From IMG/VR virus record IMGVR_UViG_3300049846_000686, positions 1 through 36,904 of that record: a stretch of 36,904 nucleotides of DNA, one strand, 5' to 3'. Source of the DNA: a virus. Both the position numbers and the translations under genes were made by a program. Below, one piece after another: positions 24,584-29,003 of this stretch (its first letter is position 1; every line of letters starts with the position of its first letter). The notes under the pieces were generated by a model. That model saw only the letters and a program-made list of their open reading frames with translations, had not been told where the DNA came from and did not search any database.

Positions 24584-24940
24584 CTACGCACGGGTTAAGT
24601 GCTTAATAAGTAAATACACCCCATCATTTACACCTGACCAATAAAAGTCCTTATCTAATGTCGGGTTGTTCTTACTCCATTCGTCTATAAAGTCATCGAC
24701 AAGTTTTTTGGCTTCGTCATGCGTTGGTATGTGCATATTGATCTCTGCCGTTAATTCAAATAATTGCCTTGTAAGTTCTCTATTGTCATCAATAACAGGC
24801 AATCTGTAATCTTTAGCAAATGACATTATCATATCCTTAACACCTTCTTTTGTGTATTCGCCACTTATTGCCTGTTTAGCTATAATGTCAGCCCATGCCA
24901 ACGATGACTTTTCAAACTTTTTTAATTCTTTCTTTTCCAT
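24584..24940 (-). CDS. Hypothetical helical protein (118 aa), cassette V
   Basis: 118 residues, acidic and alpha-helical (ELTRQLFELTAEINMHIPTHDEAKKLVDDFIDEWSK). No motif recognised. It overlaps the zinc-finger gene by 29 bp, so the two are coupled. Its stop TAG lies 3 bp from the left cassette arm. Base composition is more AT-rich than the structural genes, as in the rest of the accessory stretch. Confidence 0.65.
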   Translation of the reverse strand: MEKKELKKFEKSSLAWADIIAKQAISGEYTKEGVKDMIMSFAKDYRLPVIDDNRELTRQLFELTAEINMHIPTHDEAKKLVDDFIDEWSKNNPTLDKDFYWSGVNDGVYLLIKHLTRA

Positions 24941-25136
24941 GTTCTAATATAGTTATTAATTGTTTGTATTCTTTTACTTTCTTATCACATTCCAAGTGGA
25001 AATATAGTGTTTCATCAAGTTCCCACATTGAATAAATTTCTTTAAATCCAATCTTAACGGCACTTGTTGAACGCCCAACACCTCCATTTTCCCACTTCAT
25101 AAATTTACCACAATGGCAACATCTTAATTTTTCCAT
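24912..25136 (-). CDS. Small zinc-finger protein (74 aa), cassette V
   Basis: 74 residues from ATG 25136. A longer frame would need a TTG at 25169 inside the cassette arm, so the shorter start is preferred; AAAAGGGTAGG precedes it. CCHCGKFMKWENGG (5-18) and YFHLECDKKV (44-53) give C-x2-C and H-x2-C pairs, a zinc-binding set. Function unknown; small zinc-ribbon proteins of this type are frequent in phage accessory regions. Confidence 0.7.
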   Translation of the reverse strand: MEKLRCCHCGKFMKWENGGVGRSTSAVKIGFKEIYSMWELDETLYFHLECDKKVKEYKQLITILEHGKERIKKV

Positions 25137-25179
25137 ATTCCTACCCTTTTTGTTTAAATACTTCGCCAAGCCCGAAAAC

Positions 25180-25217
25180 GTTATGGCGCATTAAAACGCC
25201 ACTTCGTTCGCCATAAC
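25180..25217. repeat. Junction hairpin 2, variant loop
   Basis: Stem GTTATGGCG (25180-25188) and CGCCATAAC (25209-25217), 9 perfect pairs. The loop starts with CATTAAAACG like the other junctions but is extended to 20 nt. The stem differs from hairpins 1 and 4 at two positions on each side, and both sides change together. Outside the stem, AGCC/GGCT segments could extend pairing weakly. Confidence 0.85.
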
Positions 25218-25233
25218 ACAGGCTAAAACGACA

Positions 25234-25454
25234 ATTACTTAAACTTTTTTACTCACGCTCAATGAACTTACTATATTTAATATATTGGTCACAATATTCG
25301 TGCTTCCCAGCACCAGCATCTTCATTCTCCAACTGGTATCCTAATTTTTTTAATCGTTTACGTTCTTTTTTAGCTTGTTCAATTTCTTTTTCAGAATAAT
25401 AAACATCTACATAAGTATATTTTCGTATTTCCATCGCTCAAAAGTTTAAGTAAC
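25234..25454. repeat. Cassette IV: one gene bracketed by a 15-bp inverted repeat
   Basis: Arms 25234-25248 (ATTACTTAAACTTTT) and 25440-25454 (AAAAGTTTAAGTAAC) match at 14 of 15 positions. They enclose only the 61-residue gene at 25249-25434. The left arm abuts its stop codon with no gap, and the right arm lies 5 bp upstream of its ATG. This is the smallest and most cassette-like unit of the array. Confidence 0.8.
25249..25434 (-). CDS. Small hypothetical protein (61 aa), cassette IV
   Basis: 61 residues: an N-terminal strand (MEIRKYTYVDVYYSEKE) then a Lys/Glu-rich helix (IEQAKKERKRLKKLGYQLE). Beta strand plus basic helix could be a nucleic-acid or protein-inhibitor fold, but no family is recognised. 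It fills its cassette completely, from 5 bp after one arm to the base before the other. Confidence 0.65.
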   Translation of the reverse strand: MEIRKYTYVDVYYSEKEIEQAKKERKRLKKLGYQLENEDAGAGKHEYCDQYIKYSKFIERE

Positions 25455-25483
25455 TGCGTTTAGCCTAATACCGTTAGGTGCAA

Positions 25484-26146
25484 TTAAGTTTTTAAAAAAT
25501 TGGCGGTCTGCTTCACGGAAGCAGTAAGATGTTGCTCGTATAAGTGTAAGTTGTTTACAAAGTGATAATACCACCCCACTTTTAACGCTAATTTTAAAGA
25601 AACTAACTCTTGTAACTTACTAAAGCAATACTGGTCATTACAAAACCCATACCAGAGGTCATTAGAACGCATTAGAACAGTCATATTTAATCTAGTGTCA
25701 GTTATATTGAAAACAATATTTAACGTGCAAGGAGTGTCAAGAGAATGCTTCTCGTGCTCTTTCCCGTCATAAATAGACAATACTGCGCGTCTTGAATTGG
25801 GATTTTTAGTTAATTCATCAATAACGAAGTCTAATTGATTGCTTCTACTCCATTGATAACCATAGTTTGAATTAACTAAATTATCGCCATTGTGCATTTT
25901 ATCCCAAATTTTAGCATGTTTCTTTATCTCAGAAACATCTCTATTTTTTGACAAATACCATTCCCATTCTAAATCTGCATAAGAATTTTTCCACTTTCTA
26001 AATGAAGTATTAATTTGATTATTGAGTGGATTATCTATATAAAATCCTACATTTTGAAGAAACATTGTATTATCAAGTTTATTTCCTTCTTGTGTTATTT
26101 TATTATAGAAAAATTCAAATGCTTCTTGCGCTTTATTAAATCTCAT
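25484..26146 (-). CDS. ThyA-fold pyrimidine C5-transferase, probable dCMP hydroxymethylase
   Basis: 220 residues with ThyA-family motifs in order: WYLSKNRD (64-71), NSNYGYQW (92-99), NPNSRRAVL (115-123), catalytic Cys140 in DTPCTLNIV, RSNDLWYGFCND (160-171) and NNLHLYEQH (198-206). Thymidylate synthase has Asn (E. coli N177) where this protein has Asp171. In T4 gp42 the same Asp selects cytosine, and its neighbouring residues RSND-x3-GF-x-ND are the same. The likely product is 5-hydroxymethyl-dCMP, though a dUMP substrate cannot be excluded. It is co-translated with a MazG-like gene (ATGA). Its last codons (NFLKT-stop) lie in the cassette inverted repeat. Confidence 0.75.
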   Translation of the reverse strand: MRFNKAQEAFEFFYNKITQEGNKLDNTMFLQNVGFYIDNPLNNQINTSFRKWKNSYADLEWEWYLSKNRDVSEIKKHAKIWDKMHNGDNLVNSNYGYQWSRSNQLDFVIDELTKNPNSRRAVLSIYDGKEHEKHSLDTPCTLNIVFNITDTRLNMTVLMRSNDLWYGFCNDQYCFSKLQELVSLKLALKVGWYYHFVNNLHLYEQHLTASVKQTANFLKT

Positions 26147-26448
26147 AATTGTTCTTTTACAAAAGTTCCATTTTCCATTTTACCCGTTCTTTTCGCAATA
26201 ACATTATAAGCGGAATTTATGCAATCTTCTATGTTATAACCTTTTAACTTTGCTAAGTTTGTAAGAACAACGACACAATCTCCAATTGCATCAATAAATT
26301 CAGGTTCATCATTTTTCAATATAGCTTTTGAAAGTTCTCCCGCTTCTTCGAAAAGTTTAATACATTGAGTTTTCGGATCTCCTTTTTGAAATATTCCTTT
26401 TTGTTCTGCCCAATCTCTTATTGATTGAAATTCATTTTTTAGTTCCAT
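26143..26448 (-). CDS. MazG-like nucleoside triphosphate pyrophosphatase
   Basis: 101 residues, an all-alpha NTP-PPase domain. KLFEEAGELSKAI (31-43) followed by EFIDAIGDCVVVL (50-62) gives the metal-binding E-x2-E...E-x2-D pattern (E34/E35/E38, E50, D53, D57). Such enzymes hydrolyse dNTPs to dNMPs. With a dCMP hydroxymethylase next to it, a dCTPase role like T4 gp56 (a different fold) is attractive: it would supply dCMP and keep unmodified dC out of the DNA. Overlaps neighbours by 4 and 10 bp. Confidence 0.8.
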   Translation of the reverse strand: MELKNEFQSIRDWAEQKGIFQKGDPKTQCIKLFEEAGELSKAILKNDEPEFIDAIGDCVVVLTNLAKLKGYNIEDCINSAYNVIAKRTGKMENGTFVKEQL

Positions 26449-26615
26449 ATTAATGAGTTTATTTGTTTTGAATAGGTTTTTGTTTCAGTTTTTATTTTGC
26501 AGTATTCTTTTTTATCTGTTCCAATGAACAATTTTAAAACTTCTCCTTCGATAGTTTCATTTTGTCCTTTTGGAATAAATTTCACTTTCATTCCAACCTC
26601 GATTTTGTTTTTCAT
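26439..26615 (-). CDS. Small basic protein (58 aa), cassette III
   Basis: 58 residues, MKNKIEVGMKVKFIPKGQ then ETIEGEVLKLFIGTDKKEYCKIKTETKTYSKQINSLIWN. Alternating strands with VGMKVKF and GEVLKLF suggest a small SH3/KOW-like barrel. ATGA overlap with the upstream gene and 10-bp overlap with the MazG-like gene show it is translated. Function unknown. Confidence 0.7.
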   Translation of the reverse strand: MKNKIEVGMKVKFIPKGQNETIEGEVLKLFIGTDKKEYCKIKTETKTYSKQINSLIWN

Positions 26616-26887
26616 TTTGATTTGTTTTTATTGTTTATATAATTGTTAAGTGCTCCAATGTAAGCTACAGCATCAAGAAGATTGTCCTCTTTGTGATTAA
26701 ATGATTCTCTTGATAGTTTCAGCGCTATTAATGCTTTAAACATCTCTATTGCAGTTAATTTCAATCCTGTCATTGAGTTGAATAACTCAGCAGCTTTGTC
26801 CATACTATCGTCAAAGTTGCCATACATGCGTTCTTTTTCTTCAGAACGTTCATTAACTATTTTATTTGCTTGTTCTAATATATTCAT
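26612..26887 (-). CDS. DUF6378-like phage protein (91 aa)
   Basis: 91 residues. ERMYGNFDDSMDKAAELFNSM (19-39) and MFKALIALKLSRESFNHKEDNLLDAVAYIGAL (49-80, in segments) match the pattern of a phage domain I know as DUF6378, found next to nucleotide-metabolism genes. The all-helical fold with E, D and K at fixed positions resembles the NTP-PPase superfamily, so a nucleotide-related role is possible. First gene of cassette III. Confidence 0.65.
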   Translation of the reverse strand: MNILEQANKIVNERSEEKERMYGNFDDSMDKAAELFNSMTGLKLTAIEMFKALIALKLSRESFNHKEDNLLDAVAYIGALNNYINNKNKSK

Positions 26888-26949
26888 ACGTTTTTTATTT
26901 TTCTTCGAAAAATCGCCAATTTTTTAAAAACTTAACAGACACCTAACAC

Positions 26950-26983
26950 GGGCTAAAAGTGCATTAAAACGACACTTTAGCCC
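26950..26983. repeat. Junction hairpin 3, best attC-like site
   Basis: Stem GGGCTAAAAGTG (26950-26961) with CACTTTAGCCC (26973-26983): 11 pairs plus one bulged A, around the loop CATTAAAACGA. Outside lie CCTAAC at a 2-nt spacing on the left and, after GATCC, GTTATAGG on the right. The order R-box, 2-nt spacer, L-box, loop, L-box, 5-nt spacer, R-box with one extra-helical base is that of integron attC sites. The stop TAA of the gene at 26990 lies in the right R-box, another attC habit. Confidence 0.85.
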
Positions 26984-26988
26984 GATCC

Positions 26989-27278
26989 GTTATAGGGCAT
27001 TTTGGACAGCACTCCGAATATCATCAACTGATCGAGTTGTGAAAATACTTAATACTTCAAATTCCCAATCTTCACTTGGTTTTGGAATGTGTTTTATTAA
27101 AGTTGATTGCGTTCTGTGCCATTGTAGTGTTTCTTCGGGTGCTTTGTAACTTGCATCATTATAATTCCACTGTAAATCTTTAATAAAATCTGTTTTGTCA
27201 GTTGGTATTTTTTCAATCATCTGACTAATAATTTGGCAACAATTTCTCATTTTGTTTGAATTAAAAACGCCCTATAAC
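26989..27278. repeat. Cassette II: one gene bracketed by a 15-bp inverted repeat
   Basis: Arms 26989-27003 (GTTATAGGGCATTTT) and 27264-27278 (AAAACGCCCTATAAC) match at 14 of 15 positions and enclose the 86-residue gene at 26990-27250. The left arm contains the gene's stop codon; the right arm is 13 bp before its ATG. Both arms end in GTTATAG, so each abuts a hairpin junction. Confidence 0.85.
26990..27250 (-). CDS. Hypothetical protein (86 aa), cassette II
   Basis: 86 residues starting MRNCCQIISQMIEKIPTDKTDFIKDL, with Trp-rich middle (LQWNYND, LQWHRTQ, EDWEFEVLSIFTT). No family recognised. The stop codon is part of the left cassette arm (GCCCTATAAC on the minus strand), as is usual for genes in integron cassettes. 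AT-rich relative to the virion genes. Confidence 0.6.
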   Translation of the reverse strand: MRNCCQIISQMIEKIPTDKTDFIKDLQWNYNDASYKAPEETLQWHRTQSTLIKHIPKPSEDWEFEVLSIFTTRSVDDIRSAVQNAL

Positions 27279-27280
27279 AT

Positions 27281-27390
27281 ACGCTATACAAAAGCAGGGG
27301 CTTTACTGCTAATACAAGCGGTGTGCATCTATTTATCATTTGTGGTAGGCTGAAAGGGAGTGCATCTTAACCCCTGCCTTCGTATAGCGT
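27281..27390. repeat. Long-arm hairpin between cassettes (20-bp arms, 70-nt loop)
   Basis: Arms 27281-27300 and 27371-27390 pair at 18 of 20 positions (ACGCTATAC outermost, GCAGGGG innermost). Outside them stand CTATAAC with a 2-nt spacer (27272-27278) and GTTATGC with a 5-nt spacer (27396-27402). With those boxes the whole element 27272-27402 has the size and layout of a long, VCR-type attC site. The 70-nt loop contains no ORF. Confidence 0.85.
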
Positions 27391-27395
27391 CAGCC

Positions 27396-27424
27396 GTTAT
27401 GCGGCATTAAAACGACCGCATAAC
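27396..27424. repeat. Junction hairpin 4, identical to hairpin 1
   Basis: Stem GTTATGCGG (27396-27404), loop CATTAAAACGA, stem CCGCATAAC (27416-27424). It is identical over 31 nt to the copy at 24526. On the minus strand the gene at 27397-27594 reads through it and stops at the TAA inside the left stem, so the last nine residues are encoded by the hairpin. Confidence 0.9.
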
Positions 27425-27594
27425 ACCTGCCTATTTGTTGCTCCTTCATGTAAATTAAAGTGTCTTACTTTTTGCCCATCAATCACAAATTTACAATGAG
27501 TATAGGCAGGATGTTCTGTTGGTTCACCATGTAATTGGCAGTGAGTTGTATAAGCCCCACATTGCTTTGTTGATATTATCATTTTTCTTTTCAT
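27397..27594 (-). CDS. Small hypothetical protein whose C-terminus is encoded by a junction hairpin (65 aa)
   Basis: 65 residues. C12, C19, C34 and C59 and several His (YTTHCQLHG, YTHCKF) suggest metal binding or disulfides. Residues from about VLCGRFNAA on are encoded by the repeat hairpin and end at a TAA inside GCATAAC. The tail is therefore probably acquired from the junction rather than ancestral. No flanking inverted repeat was found for this gene, unlike its neighbours. Function unknown. Confidence 0.6.
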   Translation of the reverse strand: MKRKMIISTKQCGAYTTHCQLHGEPTEHPAYTHCKFVIDGQKVRHFNLHEGATNRQVLCGRFNAA

Positions 27595-27631
27595 CTCTAA
27601 AATTTTAGTTTACTAAATAAAGCCCCGAACG

Positions 27632-27802
27632 TTATGTACAATTTATTTTTTTACTTTTTGCCAGCGCACGTTTTACATATTTAGTAATCGGTTCAATTAG
27701 TGATTTAGGAACACGAAAAGAAATTGTTTTAGTTTCTTCTTTGTATTGGCTTTTACGACCTGCGTTAGGTCTTTTGCCTCCGTGTTTATTTTCCGTTTTC
27801 AT
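27632..27802 (-). CDS. Small basic protein, possible ribbon-helix-helix DNA-binding protein (56 aa)
   Basis: 56 residues: MKTENKHGGKRPNAGRKSQY, then KTISFRVPKSLIEPITKYVKRALAKSKK. The GGKRPNAGRK leader followed by a T-x-S-F-R-V-P strand and a helix is the layout of small RHH-type proteins that recur in Bacteroidetes. A DNA-binding or antitoxin-like role is plausible. The start overlaps the upstream gene by 17 bp; the stop TAA lies in the cassette arm (ACATAAC). Confidence 0.7.
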   Translation of the reverse strand: MKTENKHGGKRPNAGRKSQYKEETKTISFRVPKSLIEPITKYVKRALAKSKKINCT

Positions 27803-27971
27803 CTATCCAATTCTTTGCTTTTTCTATAGAGTTTTCCGAGCCATCCAAAAAAATATCACCTGCAATACATTTTACAATATCATTGCCTTTGTAAATAATA
27901 CAAGTATGCATTTTTACATCTGTTCTTTTTTGGATATTAAATCCTTTGTAATTTTCGTTTGAATGTGTCAT
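27786..27971 (-). CDS. Small hypothetical protein (61 aa), cassette I
   Basis: 61 residues: MTHSNENYKGFNIQKRTDVKMHTCIIYKG, then IAGDIFLDGSENSIEKAKNWIDENGK. Beta-strand rich followed by a C-terminal helix (SIEKAKNWID). No family recognised. It is led by a good Bacteroidetes-type promoter (27996-28029) and precedes the RHH-like gene with a 17-bp overlap; together they might form a toxin-antitoxin-like pair, though nothing beyond size and order supports this. Confidence 0.6.
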   Translation of the reverse strand: MTHSNENYKGFNIQKRTDVKMHTCIIYKGNDIVKCIAGDIFLDGSENSIEKAKNWIDENGK

Positions 27972-27995
27972 AATGTTCTGTTTTTAATTATACAT

Positions 27996-28029
27996 CAAAT
28001 ATACGCACTTATTTTGATTCTGTAAACAA
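27996..28029 (-). promoter_or_regulatory. Bacteroidetes-type promoter for cassette I
   Basis: On the minus strand TTG (28029-28027) is followed after 23 nt by TATATTTG (28003-27996), matching the TTG-N17-23-TAnnTTTG consensus. The first ATG downstream is at 27971. It is inside the cassette arms, so the cassette carries its own promoter, unlike typical promoterless integron cassettes. Confidence 0.6.
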
Positions 28030-28112
28030 TTTCAAGATTATTTTTGTTAAATTATGCAACTAATTGAAAACCACCCCTAAAAAGTAAAAAATAAACTGGT
28101 ACATAACAGCAC

Positions 28113-28139
28113 ATTGGCGGCATTAAAACGACCGCCAAT
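28113..28139. repeat. Junction hairpin 5, conserved loop with a different stem
   Basis: Stem ATTGGCGG (28113-28120), loop CATTAAAACGA, stem CCGCCAAT (28132-28139), 8 perfect pairs. The loop equals that of hairpins 1, 3 and 4, but the stem differs from theirs on both sides. It ends the row of inverted-repeat units on the right. Next to it (28145-28206) AACGT/ACGTT and GTGGC/GCCAC segments form a weaker, longer attC-like element around the stop of the gene at 28200. Confidence 0.88.
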
Positions 28140-28199
28140 CTGCAAACGTTGGTGGCAATTAGGCAACCCGCAATAAAAAGCTGCTGGCAGGAGCCACGC

Positions 28200-28559
28200 T
28201 CACGTTACTTGTCTAAACGGCCTGTTACATTTTGGGCAAGCAGTTCCTAAGTAAAATCCTGCTATATCTTTACATCCATCGCACACGCTTTTTGCCGACC
28301 CTTCGTTGCCTAACTGTTCGGGCTTGCTGTTTTGTGGTTTATTGTAGTTTGGTATCGTTGGGTCAATTCCTGTACCTTGACAGTTTGGACACTTCGGAAG
28401 CAAGCCCCCACCAACACTATGTATATTCAATTTTTGCTTAGTGAGTGCGTACAATTCCATTTTCTCAATCCACTCGTGTTCTTCTAATCTAATGTCGTAC
28501 CCGTTCGACACTGCTTCTTCTATTTTAGGGTCTGTTAATAAAAACTCTCGTGCTGTCAT
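28200..28559 (-). CDS. DnaJ-type zinc-finger protein (119 aa)
   Basis: 119 residues. CPNCQGTGI (57-65) is a C-x2-C-x-G-x-G motif of the DnaJ central domain; CDGCKDIAGFYLGTACPKCNRPF (93-115) holds two further C-x2-C pairs. The first 50 residues are helical and acidic. It probably binds zinc and assists protein folding or DNA-protein contact. A second phage protein with C-x2-C-x-G-x-G motifs lies at 33283. No overlap with neighbours; 52 bp separates it from the upstream small membrane gene. Confidence 0.65.
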   Translation of the reverse strand: MTAREFLLTDPKIEEAVSNGYDIRLEEHEWIEKMELYALTKQKLNIHSVGGGLLPKCPNCQGTGIDPTIPNYNKPQNSKPEQLGNEGSAKSVCDGCKDIAGFYLGTACPKCNRPFRQVT

Positions 28560-28611
28560 ATTATTTCATCTGTTAAGTCGCAAAAACTAAATATACATTC
28601 GTTCATTACCG

Positions 28612-28749
28612 TCAGTCATGTTTGTTAACATTAAAGTTTAATCTAACAGAAGAGCAGAGGAAGATAAAGACCATGCTAATAACAGTCCACGTTTTATGCT
28701 CGTTCAAATACTCGAATAGATCCATCGGTTCCTCTATGAAGTTCATCAT
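28612..28749 (-). CDS. Small single-span membrane protein (45 aa)
   Basis: 45 residues: MMNFIEEPMDLFEYLNEHK, then a membrane helix (TWTVISMVFIFLCSSVRL) and a short tail. The start overlaps the upstream stop. Its N-terminus lines up with the 50-residue membrane protein at 23168 (FIE...DL-x-E...HK), so both seem to be members of one small-protein family. Function unknown. Confidence 0.65.
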   Translation of the reverse strand: MMNFIEEPMDLFEYLNEHKTWTVISMVFIFLCSSVRLNFNVNKHD

Positions 28750-29003
28750 CTAATCCTCGAAGTAAAAAACGTTTTTCCGCAAGATCCGCACTCGCTGTAC
28801 AGGTGTTCTACTTTTATGCTTGATTCTTGGCCGCATTTCGGGCAAATGTTCTTTTTTGAAATGTAAGTGCCAACGGTGTGAACGGAGCATCTTGTTTCGC
28901 CTCCGGTTCTTGCCTTCTGCCTGTACTTCCATCTTGTTTCGTTGTAAGAAATAGGCGAAGATGCCGTGTCAATGGACGGGATTTCTACGTTGTTGATTCT
29001 CAT
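28746..29003 (-). CDS. Zinc-ribbon protein (85 aa)
   Basis: 85 residues. ICPKCGQES (about 53-61) and YSECGSCGKTF (69-79) are C-x2-C pairs of a classical zinc ribbon; an additional C at 39 and H at 42 lie upstream. It overlaps the DnaB gene by 4 bp, which points to a replication- or transcription-related partner. Likely nucleic-acid binding; specific role unknown. Confidence 0.7.
   Translation of the reverse strand: MRINNVEIPSIDTASSPISYNETRWKYRQKARTGGETRCSVHTVGTYISKKNICPKCGQESSIKVEHLYSECGSCGKTFFTSRIR

Larger units (their letters stand above)
24556..25174. repeat. Cassette V: two genes bracketed by a 26-bp inverted repeat
   Basis: Arms are 24556-24581 and 25149-25174 and match at 24 of 26 positions (core AAATA-TT-GCCAAGCCCG). 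The left arm begins 3 bp after the stop codon of the gene at 24584; the right arm lies 13 bp upstream of the start at 25136. The unit therefore encloses exactly two complete minus-strand genes. On the minus strand it would be excised or folded as one gene cassette ending just after its stop codon. Confidence 0.8.
25473..26947. repeat. Cassette III: four-gene operon bracketed by a 33/34-bp inverted repeat
   Basis: Arms are 25473-25505 and 26914-26947. The inner 22 bp pair perfectly and the outer 8 bp (GTTAGGTG with CACCTAAC) also pair perfectly, with a 3-4-nt mismatch between. The left arm overlaps the last codons and stop of the ThyA-like gene; the right arm lies 27 bp before the first gene. 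Inside are a DUF6378-like protein, a small basic protein, a MazG-like pyrophosphatase and the ThyA-like enzyme. Confidence 0.85.
27631..28107. repeat. Cassette I: two genes bracketed by a ~29-bp inverted repeat
   Basis: Arms 27631-27659 and 28079-28107 pair over about 26 of 29 positions with one small gap on each side. Outer ends are GTTATGTAC and GTACATAAC; inner parts are A/T-rich. The left arm contains the stop codon of the ribbon-helix-helix-like gene. The unit holds that gene, the 61-residue gene and their own promoter at 27996-28029. Confidence 0.75.

Noticed and set aside
25137-25169. TTG start for the zinc-finger gene of cassette V
   Set aside because: It lies within the inverted-repeat arm; the ATG at 25136 has a purine-rich upstream site and starts at the zinc motif.
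24526-28139. Junction hairpins as Rho-independent terminators
   Set aside because: None has a T-run on the strand that is transcribed, and several lie upstream of genes of the same operon. The constant loop with changing stems is also not expected of terminators.
24526-28139. Hairpin set as a CRISPR array
   Set aside because: Copies are 0.7-1.7 kb apart, stems differ, and coding sequence separates them; there are no spacers of uniform size and no cas genes.
24526-28139. Array as an insertion sequence or transposon
   Set aside because: No transposase is present, the inverted repeats differ from unit to unit, and I see no target-site duplications.
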